Shown piece after piece: positions 1-8,839 of a DNA stretch of 64,000 nt. Source of the DNA: Pelagibacterales bacterium SAG-MED41 (GTDB taxonomy: Bacteria; Pseudomonadota; Alphaproteobacteria; Pelagibacterales; Pelagibacteraceae); assembly GCA_014653545.1 (NCBI GenBank), contig JACWEJ010000003.1, positions 1-64,000 of the forward strand, written 5' to 3'. Every line of letters starts with the position of its first letter. The first letter of the stretch is position 1. A program made the translations under genes and the position numbers. The notes under the pieces are model-generated. The model made no database searches. It had not been told where the DNA came from and saw only the letters and a list, made by a program, of their open reading frames with translations.

Positions 1-2
1 AT

Positions 3-62
3 GATTTAAGATTTTTGGGGGCAGCTAACTGGTTAGAAAAAAATTGTAAAGATGAAGGATAA
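3..62 (+). CDS. C-terminal end of an unidentified protein (partial)
   Basis: An open frame enters from the left edge and ends at a TAA at 60-62, giving about 19 C-terminal residues (ending NWLEKNCKDEG). The stop overlaps the ATG of the next small gene by 11 bases, the tight packing seen all over this window, which supports it being a real gene end. The fragment is too short to assign a family. Confidence 0.4.
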   Translation, partial: DLRFLGAANWLEKNCKDEG

Positions 63-231
63 AATTGCTACAATCATCGGTGTTACTCTTTGTGCCTTAT
101 TTTTAATAGGTCTTGCTACTACGCTAACTAGATCAATGATGATAGGTTTCAAAGATGTACTGCCAGTTTATATCTTAATGATAATCGTGATAGTAATGAT
201 GTTCTATGAAGCCTTCGGCGATAAGAAATAG
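52..231 (+). CDS. small two-helix membrane protein, 59 aa, unknown function
   Basis: A 59-residue reading frame starts at the ATG at 52 and ends at TAG 229-231. It has two strongly hydrophobic stretches (about residues 5-25 and 38-53) separated by a short loop with TRSMMIGFKD, and a charged GDKK tail, so it is probably an inner-membrane protein with two spans. It overlaps the preceding gene end by 11 bases and the following transporter start by 26 bases, suggesting translational coupling in one transcript. I do not recognise the family. The alternative is that the transporter starts further downstream, which would reduce the overlap. Confidence 0.5.
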   Translation: MKDKIATIIGVTLCALFLIGLATTLTRSMMIGFKDVLPVYILMIIVIVMMFYEAFGDKK

Positions 232-1111
232 CTCTTACTTTCCTTACCTATTATTATTTGTACAGCCAATTTTCATGGCAACCAATATTATCGTTGCTAG
301 GGGTGGTGTAGAGTATGTTCCGCCGATATCTTTAGCTTTTTGGAGATGGTTAACAGTCTTTTTAATTTTGTTTCCTTTCTTTTATAACGAAATTTTAAAA
401 AACAAAAAATCCTTTAATAAAGAATTTTGGAAATTATTTTTTCTTGGTTCTATGGGTTGTGGAGTATGTGGAGCATTTCCATTCATTGCCGGCATGTCTA
501 CCACAATGGCGAATATGGGAATCATTTATACTTCTTCACCAATTTTTATAATTATTTTGTCCGCAATGTTTTTCAATGACAAAATTAATTTCTCGAGAAT
601 TATTGGATTAGTGTTATGCTTAATTGGTGTTTTAACAATTATAAGTAAAGGCAATTTAGATTTATTAATAAATTTTAAATTTACATCGGGAGATTTATGG
701 ATGATAGGTGCTGCTATGGGTTGGGCTGTTTATTCGATTTATCTTCTAAACTGGAAAAGTAAATTTAGTTTAATGGCAAGATTTACTTTGATAGCTATGT
801 TTGGAACTATATCTCTATTTCCTTTTTATATTTTAGAAGAAATTTTTTATTTAAATACAGCTTTCAATAGTAATTTTTTATTTTGGGTTTTGTTTGCAGC
901 TGTATCACCAGGTATTATTGCGTTTACTTTATATACTAGGGTACAAAAATATTTAGGCGCCTCATTAACTGGTTTTACTCTTTACATTTTTTCAATTTAC
1001 TCTGCTATATATGGCATAATACTTTTTGATGAAGCTCTTTTAAATTTCCATTATTTTGGAGCAGCGTTTGTCTTTGCAGGCGTATATTTAGCAAGGAAGA
1101 TTACATCATGA
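206..1111 (+). CDS. EamA/DMT-family transporter
   Basis: This 301-residue protein is almost entirely hydrophobic, with about ten membrane helices arranged as two EamA repeats (roughly residues 12-145 and 160-298). This is the standard build of the drug/metabolite transporter superfamily, inner-membrane carriers that usually export amino acids or other small metabolites. Length matches the family norm (about 300). The start chosen at 206 overlaps the upstream small gene by 26 bases. The stop overlaps the next ATG in an ATGA arrangement, so it is likely co-translated with the hydrolase. The substrate cannot be read from sequence. Confidence 0.85.
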   Translation: MKPSAIRNSSYFPYLLLFVQPIFMATNIIVARGGVEYVPPISLAFWRWLTVFLILFPFFYNEILKNKKSFNKEFWKLFFLGSMGCGVCGAFPFIAGMSTTMANMGIIYTSSPIFIIILSAMFFNDKINFSRIIGLVLCLIGVLTIISKGNLDLLINFKFTSGDLWMIGAAMGWAVYSIYLLNWKSKFSLMARFTLIAMFGTISLFPFYILEEIFYLNTAFNSNFLFWVLFAAVSPGIIAFTLYTRVQKYLGASLTGFTLYIFSIYSAIYGIILFDEALLNFHYFGAAFVFAGVYLARKITS

Positions 1112-1908
1112 AATATTTTTATCTAGCAGCAAGCTCAATAATATTAGCTTATATAGGAATGACCATCTTTATATATTTTTATCAAAGAAATTTATTATAT
1201 CACCCAAGTGAAAATAATTATTTAAACGATAAAATTACTTTTGAATATGAAGAATTTTTTATAAATACAGATGATAATATTTCACTTAAATCTTGGTTTA
1301 TAAAAAAAGATTTATCTAAATTTAAAACAATACTTTTTTTTCATGGAAATGCTGGAAATCTCCTAAATAGAGTTCATAAACTTAATGAACTTAATAAACT
1401 AAATGTAAACATTTTATTAATTTCATGGAGAAGCTTTAGTGGAAATAAGGGCAAACCTTCAGAGAAAAACTTTTATCACGATGGTAATAGAGTTGTTGAA
1501 TGGCTCAATGATCAAGGAATAAATAAAAACGACATTATTCTATATGGAGAGTCTCTAGGAACTGGTGTAGCTACTGAACTAGCCTCAAAGAATAAATTTG
1601 CTGGAGTTATTTTAGAATCTCCATTTACTTCAATAGCTGACTCAGCAAAAATTTATTATCCATATTTACCAGTCAATCTATTGCTAAAAGATAGATATGA
1701 CTCAAAAAATAAAATCAAAAAAATTAATTCTCCAATTTTAATTATGCATGGAAAAAAAGATAATATTGTACCTCAAAAAATGGGACTAGAACTTTTTGAA
1801 AACGCTAATAACCCTAAATTTAGTTATTTTCCTGATAATGACGATCATATGATGGAATATAACGACGAATTACTCTTTAAGATTAAAAATTTTATCAATA
1901 ATCTTTAA
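1108..1908 (+). CDS. membrane-anchored alpha/beta hydrolase (BEM46/ABHD13-like)
   Basis: 266 residues. A single N-terminal hydrophobic helix (about 5-25) is followed by an alpha/beta-hydrolase domain. The oxyanion region FHGNAGN lies near 78-84, the nucleophile elbow GESLG puts Ser at 149, Asp218 sits in HGKKDN, and His247 follows near the C-terminus, giving a complete catalytic triad. The helix plus HGNAGN fits the BEM46/ABHD13 group of membrane-tethered serine hydrolases, whose physiological substrates are mostly unknown. It overlaps the upstream transporter by four bases and converges on ftsY, overlapping its 3' end by four bases. Confidence 0.85.
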   Translation: MKYFYLAASSIILAYIGMTIFIYFYQRNLLYHPSENNYLNDKITFEYEEFFINTDDNISLKSWFIKKDLSKFKTILFFHGNAGNLLNRVHKLNELNKLNVNILLISWRSFSGNKGKPSEKNFYHDGNRVVEWLNDQGINKNDIILYGESLGTGVATELASKNKFAGVILESPFTSIADSAKIYYPYLPVNLLLKDRYDSKNKIKKINSPILIMHGKKDNIVPQKMGLELFENANNPKFSYFPDNDDHMMEYNDELLFKIKNFINNL

Positions 1909-2825
1909 TTTTCGATACCTAATAGTGCTTTCGAGAAATATTCAGCATTAAAGGGTTGTAAATCAGTTTCCTTCTCACCCATTCCTACTGCGACTATTGG
2001 GAGATCAAATTTTTTACAAATTGCTAAAACAACTCCTCCCTTAGCAGTACTATCAAGTTTGGTAATAATTAAACCAGTCAAATCGTGAATCTTACTAAAT
2101 TCTTCAACTTGATTAAGTGCATTTTGCCCAGTGGTAGCATCCAAAACTAAAATAACTTCATTTGGAAACGAAGGGTCTATTTTTTTAAGAACATTGATAA
2201 TTTTTTTATACTCTTCCATTAAGTTCTTTTTGTTTTGAAGTCTTCCAGCTGTATCTATCAAAGCTACATCGATTTCATTTTTTTTTGCAAACTCAGCAGT
2301 TTTAAAGGCTACTGAAGCAGGATCACTATTGATTTCGGATTTAATAATATCAACTTTGACTTTCGAAGCCCAAACTTGCAGCTGATCTATGGCAGCTGCT
2401 CTAAAAGTATCTGCAGCTCCAAAAACAACAGATCTATTATTGTCTTTAAAATACTTTCCAAGTTTTCCGATACTAGTTGTTTTTCCAACTCCGTTTACTC
2501 CGGATACAACAATCACTGCAGACTTTGCATTTCCCATAAGGCTTAGGTCTTTTTCATATTTTTGAAGATTAAGAGCTAGTTTATCAGCTAGAAGTTTTAA
2601 AATTTCTTTATGATCATCTAATTTTTTATCAACTTTAAAGTGTTCAAAATCTCTCCTTAGTTCTTTAGCGACCTCTACTCCTGCATCGGATGTGATAATT
2701 AATTCTTCAAATTCTGAAAGAACATTTTCATCAATTTTTTTTTTGGAAAATATATTTTTAAAGCCGGTAGAGAGCCCATCTGAACTTTTACCTAATCCTA
2801 TTTTAAATTTATCAAATAAACCCAT
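1905..2825 (-). CDS. ftsY: signal recognition particle receptor FtsY
   Basis: SRP-GTPase of 306 residues that docks Ffh-ribosome complexes at the inner membrane. The NG domain is complete: P-loop GVNGVGKT (109-116), DTFRAAA (139-145), DTAGR (191-195) and a TKLD specificity motif near 256. The acidic N-terminal A domain of the E. coli protein is missing, leaving only about 30 residues before the N domain, as is common in alphaproteobacteria. The start follows directly on the dapF stop with no spacer. In many alphaproteobacteria mtaB lies between dapF and ftsY; it is absent here. Its partner ffh lies about 1 kb away on the other strand. Confidence 0.96.
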   Translation of the reverse strand: MGLFDKFKIGLGKSSDGLSTGFKNIFSKKKIDENVLSEFEELIITSDAGVEVAKELRRDFEHFKVDKKLDDHKEILKLLADKLALNLQKYEKDLSLMGNAKSAVIVVSGVNGVGKTTSIGKLGKYFKDNNRSVVFGAADTFRAAAIDQLQVWASKVKVDIIKSEINSDPASVAFKTAEFAKKNEIDVALIDTAGRLQNKKNLMEEYKKIINVLKKIDPSFPNEVILVLDATTGQNALNQVEEFSKIHDLTGLIITKLDSTAKGGVVLAICKKFDLPIVAVGMGEKETDLQPFNAEYFSKALLGIEN

Positions 2826-3656
2826 TTAGATTTCAAGGCTAGTATGTTTTATTTCTGAAACTGGACCTCTCATAAATATATTAAGATCTATGTCTATTTT
2901 AATATTTAAGCTTCCTTCTTCAAATTTAATATTGATATCATTTTTAGTTAGCTTCTTGATAAATGCTGCAACAGCAGTAGCACAAGCAGCTGTTCCACAT
3001 GCTTTTGTTAATCCTGCACCTCGTTCCCAAACATTCACTGTAATATTATTTTCATCATTTATTTGAGCAAAAGTAACATTGGTTCTGTCAGGAAATAATT
3101 CATGATTCTCTATTTTTGGTCCTAATATTTTTAGATCATATTCAAAACAATCTTTAACAAAAAAAATTATATGAGGATTTCCCACGTTAAGGCTAAATCC
3201 ATAAGTGAATTCTTTACCATCAATATCTAAAGTTATATTTTGTGGATCTAACTTTTGTTTTAATGGAATCTTATTCCACTCAAATACAGGTTTCCCCATT
3301 TCCAGTTGAACATCGGACTCACCCACAACTTTTGCATTAAGTAGTCTATTGTTTGTTTTTAATTTAATTTTTTTATTATTTAAATCTTTGCTTAACAAGT
3401 AAGCCACGCACCTACTTCCATTTCCGCATGCATTTACTTCACCCCCATCTGAATTAAAAATAGTTATTGGAAATGTGTTATTAATTTCTTTTTCAATAAA
3501 TATTATTTGGTCAAATTCAATGTTACGATGTAAAGATTTTAGATTTCCCAAATGAACTATTTTTTCTTTCGGAATGTTTATGGAATTCTTTCTTCTATCT
3601 ATGATAATAAACCTGTTACCTAATCCGTCCATTCTAAAAGCTTTAATTAAAGGCAT
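2826..3656 (-). CDS. dapF: diaminopimelate epimerase DapF
   Basis: 276 residues; interconverts LL- and meso-diaminopimelate for lysine and peptidoglycan synthesis in the cytoplasm. The two catalytic cysteines are visible: Cys77 in NACGNGSRC and Cys220 in KACGTAAC. Length fits the family. The usual GND motif near the N-terminus reads GNR (residues 13-15), a variation seen around a non-catalytic position. It is the first gene of a two-gene unit with ftsY. A TATACT hexamer lies only 12 bases upstream of the ATG (3673-3668), so the transcript may have a very short leader. Confidence 0.95.
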   Translation of the reverse strand: MPLIKAFRMDGLGNRFIIIDRRKNSINIPKEKIVHLGNLKSLHRNIEFDQIIFIEKEINNTFPITIFNSDGGEVNACGNGSRCVAYLLSKDLNNKKIKLKTNNRLLNAKVVGESDVQLEMGKPVFEWNKIPLKQKLDPQNITLDIDGKEFTYGFSLNVGNPHIIFFVKDCFEYDLKILGPKIENHELFPDRTNVTFAQINDENNITVNVWERGAGLTKACGTAACATAVAAFIKKLTKNDINIKFEEGSLNIKIDIDLNIFMRGPVSEIKHTSLEI

Positions 3657-3681
3657 AATATTAGATTAGTATAATTATTCA

Positions 3682-3710
3682 TTGACTTTTAAAACCCCAA
3701 ATTGTAGTTT
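3682..3710 (+). promoter_or_regulatory. candidate promoter for ffh leader
   Basis: TTGACT at 3682-3687 and TAGTTT at 3705-3710 are separated by 17 bases. The expected start near 3717 is just upstream of the first hairpin of the ffh leader, which is what makes the weak -10 plausible. Confidence 0.35.
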
Positions 3711-3719
3711 CAATAATCT

Positions 3720-3815
3720 TTCCGCAAATACTTAAGTTTTTGCGGTGCTCTTGAAAACAAGAGTGTCGACACTAGTCAGCGAAGGTTCGCCCACTAGTGC
3801 GATAGGTGTTGGACG
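3720..3815 (+). promoter_or_regulatory. ffh leader: candidate structured RNA
   Basis: Three consecutive stem-loops lie between the probable promoter and the ffh ATG. Stem 1 pairs CCGCAAA (3722-3728) with TTTGCGG (3739-3745). Stem 2 pairs CTCTTG (3748-3753) with CAAGAG (3758-3763) around an AAAA loop. Stem 3 pairs CACTAGT (3770-3776... inner GCGA/TCGC) with ACTAGTG (3793-3799), and GTC (3765-3767) can pair with GAC (3812-3814) to close it. The stretch is clearly more G+C-rich than its surroundings. A candidate cis-regulatory RNA upstream of ffh was described in Candidatus Pelagibacter ubique; position and appearance fit, but I could not align to that model. It lacks the recognisable 4.5S RNA apical motif. 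Confidence 0.7.
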
Positions 3816-3823
3816 TTATAAAA

Positions 3824-5176
3824 ATGTTTGAAAACTTAACAAATAAATTAGAAAAAATTTTTTCTAAACTAAAAAGCGCTCCTTCCTTAACGGAAGAACA
3901 AGTAGATTCTGGCTTAAAAGAAATTCGCTTAGCTCTATTAGAAGCTGATGTGGCCCTGTCAGTTGTGAAAGAGTTCATTGGAAATGTAAGACCAAAAGCT
4001 ATTGGTCAGGAAATCATTAAATCAACCTCACCTGGTCAAATGATAGTGAAGATTGTTTACGATGAATTAGTAAGCATACTTGGTTCAAACAATGAAGAGA
4101 TTAATCTCAAAGCAGTTCCACCAGTTTCTATATTATTAGTAGGTTTGCAAGGTTCAGGAAAAACAACTTCAGCCGCTAAATTAGCCAAGTTTATTGAAAA
4201 AAATCACAAAAAAAAAGCTATGCTTGTGAGCTTAGACGTTTACAGACCAGCTGCTCAAGAACAATTAAAATTACTTGCAGAAAAAAATAATATACAAAAT
4301 TTACCAATCATAGAAAAACAACAGCCTATTGATATTACTAAAAGAGCTATGAACGCTGCAAGTCTAGGTGGCTCAGATGTCATAATTTTTGATACAGCTG
4401 GTCGGACTCAAATAGATTTGCCAATGATGTCTGAAATAAAACAAATTAAAGATTTAACAAAACCAGCTGAAACTATTTTAGTAGCTGACTCTTTAACTGG
4501 GCAAATAGCTGTAAACGTTGCAAAAGAATTTGATACGGCAGTCAACCTTTCGTCAATTATTTTAACCAGAGTAGATGGAGATGCACGAGGTGGAGCTGCA
4601 TTAAGCATGAAACATGTCACCGGCAAACCAATAAAATATATTGGAGTTGGAGAAAAAGTTTCTGACTTAGAAATGTTTCACCCAGATAGACTTGCAAATA
4701 GAATTCTCGGAATGGGTGATGTGGTTACGCTTGTAGAAAAAGCAGCGCAAGATTTGAGTGAAGAAAAAATTAAAGAAACTGAGGAAGAACTTAAACAAGG
4801 TATTTTTACAATGGACTCCTACCTTTCTCAATTAAGACAAATGAAAAAGATGGGAGGCATGGAAGGAGTTATGTCTATGCTGCCTAGCGTAAATAAAATG
4901 AAATCACAAATGGATCAAGCTAATATAGATGAAAGTATGCTTATTGAAAATGAGGCTATAATTTTATCTATGACAAAAAATGAAAAAGAAAATCCAAAAA
5001 TCATTAGCGGTTCTAGAAGAAAAAGAATTTCACAAGGTGCTGGAGTAGATGTTTCCAAAATAAATAAGTTACTTAAACAATTTAAAATGATGTCGGATAT
5101 GATGAAAAAGATGTCACAAGGAAAAAAAATTCCATCAGGAATGATACCAGATGAAATGCTTGATAAACTAAAATGA
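3824..5176 (+). CDS. ffh: signal recognition particle protein Ffh
   Basis: 450 residues from the ATG at 3824. The N domain, G domain (P-loop GLQGSGKT about residue 105, DVYRPAA, DTAGR, TRVDGDARGG) and the methionine-rich M domain (Met-dense from about residue 330 to the C-terminus, with the SGSRRKRISQGAG RNA-binding segment) are all present. It binds signal sequences and SRP RNA and delivers nascent membrane proteins to FtsY. An in-frame GTG at 3806 would add six residues but lies inside the leader RNA, so the ATG that begins MFENLTNKL, the usual Ffh N-terminus, was chosen. It heads the ffh-rpsP-trmD-rplS group. Confidence 0.96.
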   Translation: MFENLTNKLEKIFSKLKSAPSLTEEQVDSGLKEIRLALLEADVALSVVKEFIGNVRPKAIGQEIIKSTSPGQMIVKIVYDELVSILGSNNEEINLKAVPPVSILLVGLQGSGKTTSAAKLAKFIEKNHKKKAMLVSLDVYRPAAQEQLKLLAEKNNIQNLPIIEKQQPIDITKRAMNAASLGGSDVIIFDTAGRTQIDLPMMSEIKQIKDLTKPAETILVADSLTGQIAVNVAKEFDTAVNLSSIILTRVDGDARGGAALSMKHVTGKPIKYIGVGEKVSDLEMFHPDRLANRILGMGDVVTLVEKAAQDLSEEKIKETEEELKQGIFTMDSYLSQLRQMKKMGGMEGVMSMLPSVNKMKSQMDQANIDESMLIENEAIILSMTKNEKENPKIISGSRRKRISQGAGVDVSKINKLLKQFKMMSDMMKKMSQGKKIPSGMIPDEMLDKLK

Positions 5177-5186
5177 AAGGTAAAAT

Positions 5187-5615
5187 ATGTTAAGAATAAG
5201 ACTATCAATGGGAGGAGTAAGGAAAAGACCAGTATATAAAATAGTTATCGCTGATGGCAGATATCCACGAGACGGTAAATTTATTGAAAAAATTGGTACT
5301 TATAATCCATTGCTTCCAAAAGATAAAAAAGAAAGAATAAAAATAGAAGCTGAAAGAGTAAAATATTGGATGAGTAAAGGTGCTCAACCAACTTTAAGAG
5401 TTTCTAGACTTTTGGGCGAACTACAAATAATGCCAATGCCGAAGCCAGGTAATAATCCTCAAAAAGCTATTCCTAAAAAAGACAGAAAGAAAAGCGTAGA
5501 AGAAAGCAAAGAAGCACCCAAAGCAGATGGTAAAAAAGAACAACCTAAAGCCGAAGCTAAAAAGGAAGAACCAAAAGCCGAAGCTAAAAAGGAAGAACCA
5601 AAAGATAAAAAATAA
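5187..5615 (+). CDS. rpsP: 30S ribosomal protein bS16 with lysine-rich tail
   Basis: 142 residues. The first 80 or so are a normal S16 (MLRIRLSMGG start, KRPVYKIVIAD, a GTYNPL motif), needed for 30S assembly. From about residue 95 the protein runs into a low-complexity tail of Lys, Glu, Ala and Pro built from nine-residue repeats (KAEAKKEEP), making it much longer than the roughly 80-90 residues of standard S16. Extended S16 tails occur in alphaproteobacteria. It sits 10 bases after ffh and 11 before trmD, the classical order ffh-rpsP-(rimM)-trmD-rplS; rimM is absent here. Confidence 0.95.
   Translation: MLRIRLSMGGVRKRPVYKIVIADGRYPRDGKFIEKIGTYNPLLPKDKKERIKIEAERVKYWMSKGAQPTLRVSRLLGELQIMPMPKPGNNPQKAIPKKDRKKSVEESKEAPKADGKKEQPKAEAKKEEPKAEAKKEEPKDKK
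5520..5600 (+). repeat. 27-base tandem repeat inside rpsP
   Basis: Two perfect 27-base copies (5547-5573 and 5574-5600) encode KAEAKKEEP twice. A diverged copy at 5520-5546 encodes KADGKKEQP. The repeat lies in the disordered C-terminal tail of S16 and keeps frame, so copy-number change would only alter tail length. Confidence 0.85.
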
Positions 5616-5626
5616 GGTTTAAAAAA

Positions 5627-6328
5627 ATGCTCGAAGTACAAATATTTACTTTGTATCCGGATTTATACCCTGGGCTTTTAGATGTAGGTATATATAAAAA
5701 AGCTAAGGAACAACAAAAGTGGAGACTCAAAATTGTAGATATAAGAGACTATGCTTTTAATAATAATCGGACAGTTGATGACACTCCTTTTGGTGGTGGA
5801 AGTGGCATGTTATTAAAACCAGATGTTGTAGCATCTGCTTTAGATAAAAATATAAAATTAAAAGAAAAAATAATTTATTTATCTCCTAAAGGAAAAAAAT
5901 TAGATCAAAAAAAGGTGAAGCTTCTTAGTAAACTAAAAAAAATAAACATATTATGCGGCCATTTTGAGGGTGTAGATCAAAGACTTTTAGAGACACGAAA
6001 TATTGAAGAATATAGCATTGGAGATTTTATCTTATCAGGGGGTGAGAGTGCATCATTTGTATTTGTAGACGCCCTGGTAAGATTATTGCCAGGTGTTTTA
6101 GGCAATATTAACTCTATCACAGAAGAAAGTTTTGAGAATAATCTTTTGGAATACCCTCAATACACTAAACCAAGAGATTGGGAGGGTAAAAAAGTACCAG
6201 AAGTCTTATTTTCCGGTGATCATGCTAAAATTAAGGGGTGGCGTTTATCTCAATCTGAGGCTATAACACGTCGCCAGAGACCTGATCTTTGGAAAAAATA
6301 TTTAGATAAGAAAAATGAAAAACATTGA
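5627..6328 (+). CDS. trmD: tRNA (guanine37-N1)-methyltransferase TrmD
   Basis: 233 residues; methylates G37 of tRNAs that read CNN codons, using SAM, and prevents +1 frameshifting. SPOUT-family signatures are clear: FGGGSGM near 49-56, LSPKGK near 85, GHFEGVDQR near 112, YSIGDF(I)LSGGE near 132, and the C-terminal [10 protein letters not shown] segment. Length matches the family. Its last 14 bases overlap the start of rplS, implying coupled translation. Confidence 0.96.
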   Translation: MLEVQIFTLYPDLYPGLLDVGIYKKAKEQQKWRLKIVDIRDYAFNNNRTVDDTPFGGGSGMLLKPDVVASALDKNIKLKEKIIYLSPKGKKLDQKKVKLLSKLKKINILCGHFEGVDQRLLETRNIEEYSIGDFILSGGESASFVFVDALVRLLPGVLGNINSITEESFENNLLEYPQYTKPRDWEGKKVPEVLFSGDHAKIKGWRLSQSEAITRRQRPDLWKKYLDKKNEKH

Positions 6329-6821
6329 AGACATAAATAAAGCAGCAATTCAAAAAATCACCGCTAACAAGAAAATCACAGATTTTTCTCCAGGAGACAC
6401 CATTAAAGTTGGTGTAAAGATTGTCGAAGGTAAGAGAGAACGAATTCAATACTTCGAAGGTGTTTGTATTGCAAAAAAAAATAGAGATTTAAACTCGTCT
6501 TTTACCGTAAGAAAAATATCTTTTGGAGAAGGAGTAGAAAGAACTTTTGCTTTATATAGTCCAAATGTAGACACGATTAAGGTAATAAGATCAGGAAAAG
6601 TTAGAAGAGCTAAACTTTATTATCTTAGAGATAGAAAAGGAAAATCAGCTCGAATTGCTGAAAAGATTAAGAAAAAAATTGGTGTGGACGTATCCGTTAA
6701 GCCTGAGGAAACAAAAAAGATTGTTGAACCTGTAAAAGTTGAGGTAAGTTCTGATAATAAAAAAAAAGAAGCTTCGTCTGAAGAAGTAAAAGTTGAAAAA
6801 TCAACAAACGAAAAAAAATAA
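6315..6821 (+). CDS. rplS: 50S ribosomal protein bL19 with charged tail
   Basis: 168 residues. Residues 1-115 are a standard L19 ([54 protein letters not shown]), which lies at the 30S-50S interface. The remaining 50 residues are an added Lys/Glu/Val/Ser-rich extension without clear fold, similar in style to the tail of S16 in the same operon. The start overlaps trmD by 14 bases. The gene ends nine bases before leuC, so leucine genes may be transcribed from the ribosomal promoter. Confidence 0.95.
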   Translation: MKNIEDINKAAIQKITANKKITDFSPGDTIKVGVKIVEGKRERIQYFEGVCIAKKNRDLNSSFTVRKISFGEGVERTFALYSPNVDTIKVIRSGKVRRAKLYYLRDRKGKSARIAEKIKKKIGVDVSVKPEETKKIVEPVKVEVSSDNKKKEASSEEVKVEKSTNEKK

Positions 6822-6830
6822 AAATTTTTA

Positions 6831-8228
6831 ATGTCAAAAACACTATATGATAAGATATGGGAGAACCATCTTGTTAACAAGCAAGAGGATGGAACTTGTT
6901 TAATTTATGTCGACCGTCATTTGGTACATGAGGTTACAAGCCCCCAAGCTTTTGAGGGTTTAAGGTTAAATAATAGAAAAGTAAGAAGACCAGAGTTAAC
7001 CCTAGCAGTGCCAGATCATAATGTTCCAACTACTGACCGTTCAAAAGGAATAGATGATGAACAATCAAGAATTCAAGTTGAAACTTTAAGAAATAATTGT
7101 AAAGAATTTGGCGTAAAACTTTTTGACGTAAACGATAAAAGACAAGGCATAGTCCACATTATCGGTCCAGAGCAAGGATTTACTCAACCAGGTACAGTAA
7201 TAGTTTGTGGAGATAGTCATACAGCTACTCACGGTGCCTTTGGAGCTTTAGCATTTGGAATTGGAACTTCAGAAGTAGAACATGTTTTGGCCACTCAAAC
7301 TTTAATTCAAAAAAAATCAAAAAATTTAAGAATAAATGTTATTGGATCATTACCAAAAGGTGTTACGGCAAAAGATGTAATTTTAAAGATAATCGGAACA
7401 ATAGGAACTGCCGGTGGGACAGGTTACGTGATTGAATTTGCTGGAGAAGTAATAAAAGGTTTAAGCATGGAAGAGAGGATGACCGTTTGTAATATGACAA
7501 TTGAAGCTGGCGCTAGAGCAGGTTTAATCGCACCAGATGAAAAAACTTTCGAGTATTTAAAAGGAAAAAAAATGTCTCCAAAAGGAGAAACTTGGAATAA
7601 AGCGGTTAACTTTATGAAATCCTTGTATTCTGACGATGGCTGCAAGTTTGACAAAGAAATAAATATTGATGGAAGTGAAATTGAGCCATTAGTCACTTGG
7701 GGAACTTCGCCACAAGATGTTTCTCCAATTACAGGTGTAGTACCGGATCCTGAAAAAGAAAAAAATGCAGATAGAAAAATGGCAATGAAAAGGTCACTAG
7801 AGTATATGGGTTTAGAGGCTAATACAAAAATCTCTGAGATTAAAATTGATAAAATATTCATTGGAAGTTGTACTAACGGAAGAATTGAAGATTTAAGAGT
7901 AGCGGCGGACCTTTTAAAGGGCAAGAAAGTTGCTGGAAATGTGAGTGCTATGGTAGTACCAGGTTCGGGATTAGTGAAAGCACAAGCTGAGGAAGAGGGT
8001 TTAGATAAAATTTTTATCAATGCGGGTTTTGAATGGAGAGAGCCAGGATGCTCTATGTGTTTAGGCATGAATCCTGATCAATTAAAACCTAAAGAAAGAT
8101 GCGCTTCAACATCAAACAGAAATTTTGAGGGTAGACAAGGAAGAGGAGGAAGAACTCATCTAGTCAGCCCGGGTATGGCTATCGCAGCCGCAGTTACTGG
8201 CCGTTTAACCGATGTAAGGAAGATTTAA
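6831..8228 (+). CDS. leuC: 3-isopropylmalate dehydratase large subunit
   Basis: 465 residues; with LeuD isomerises 2- to 3-isopropylmalate in leucine synthesis. Aconitase-family [4Fe-4S] ligands are visible: the Cys of [10 protein letters not shown] (about 347) and the pair in [10 protein letters not shown] (about 408 and 411). N-terminal motifs [19 protein letters not shown] and [12 protein letters not shown] are canonical. It is two bases from leuD and in one transcription unit with leuDB and asd. Confidence 0.97.
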   Translation: MSKTLYDKIWENHLVNKQEDGTCLIYVDRHLVHEVTSPQAFEGLRLNNRKVRRPELTLAVPDHNVPTTDRSKGIDDEQSRIQVETLRNNCKEFGVKLFDVNDKRQGIVHIIGPEQGFTQPGTVIVCGDSHTATHGAFGALAFGIGTSEVEHVLATQTLIQKKSKNLRINVIGSLPKGVTAKDVILKIIGTIGTAGGTGYVIEFAGEVIKGLSMEERMTVCNMTIEAGARAGLIAPDEKTFEYLKGKKMSPKGETWNKAVNFMKSLYSDDGCKFDKEINIDGSEIEPLVTWGTSPQDVSPITGVVPDPEKEKNADRKMAMKRSLEYMGLEANTKISEIKIDKIFIGSCTNGRIEDLRVAADLLKGKKVAGNVSAMVVPGSGLVKAQAEEEGLDKIFINAGFEWREPGCSMCLGMNPDQLKPKERCASTSNRNFEGRQGRGGRTHLVSPGMAIAAAVTGRLTDVRKI

Positions 8229-8230
8229 CA

Positions 8231-8839
8231 ATGGAAAAATTTACAGAATTAAAGTCTATCCCATCATATTTATCTTTACAAAATATTGATACAGACATGA
8301 TCATTCCAAAACAATTTCTTAAAACAATAAAAAGAACCGGTTTAGGAAAAAGTTTATTTTATGAGATGAGATATGATGAGAATGGAAAAATTAATGGAGA
8401 TTTTATTCTAAATAAAGATCCCTATAATAAATCTAAAATACTAATAGCTGGTAAAAATTTTGGCTGCGGTTCTTCAAGAGAGCACGCTCCATGGGCTTTA
8501 TCAGACTTTGGAATAAAATGTATTATAAGTTCAAGTTTTGCTGACATATTTTATAATAATTGTTTTAAAAATGGTATTCTACCAATTAAAATTGATGAAC
8601 AGACAGCTATTGAATTATCAGAATACTCTAAGCGAAAAGAAGAAATAGAAATTAATCTACAAAATCAAGAAATTAAGTTTGGAAATAAAATTCAAAAGTT
8701 TGAAATAGACCAGTTTAAAAAAAAATGTTTAATCGAAGGATTAGATGATATTGCCTTATCGATGGAAAAAATAAGTAAAATTGATAATTTTGAAAAAAAA
8801 CTAACCTCTGATAGACCTTGGTTGCTAATTAATGATTAA
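8231..8839 (+). CDS. leuD: 3-isopropylmalate dehydratase small subunit
   Basis: 202 residues, the swivelling small subunit partner of LeuC. The family motifs [14 protein letters not shown] and [14 protein letters not shown] are both present, and the length is normal. It follows leuC by two bases, and its last eight bases overlap leuB, so the three leucine genes are translationally coupled. Confidence 0.97.
   Translation: MEKFTELKSIPSYLSLQNIDTDMIIPKQFLKTIKRTGLGKSLFYEMRYDENGKINGDFILNKDPYNKSKILIAGKNFGCGSSREHAPWALSDFGIKCIISSSFADIFYNNCFKNGILPIKIDEQTAIELSEYSKRKEEIEINLQNQEIKFGNKIQKFEIDQFKKKCLIEGLDDIALSMEKISKIDNFEKKLTSDRPWLLIND

Noticed and set aside
3720-3815. Leader of ffh as the 4.5S SRP RNA gene
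   Set aside because: The conserved GGAAG-type tetraloop and symmetric/asymmetric internal loop sequence of SRP RNA was not found, and the fold is three short hairpins instead of one long rod.
3806-3823. GTG start for ffh adding six residues
   Set aside because: These codons fall in the 3' part of the structured leader; the ATG at 3824 gives the normal Ffh N-terminus.
7424-8068. Long open frame (214 codons) on the minus strand across leuC
   Set aside because: It lies fully inside leuC, has serine/proline-rich composition expected from an antisense reading, no ribosome site and no recognisable fold. Similar antisense frames across sucD, mmsA, sdhA, atpA and lysA were dropped for the same reason.
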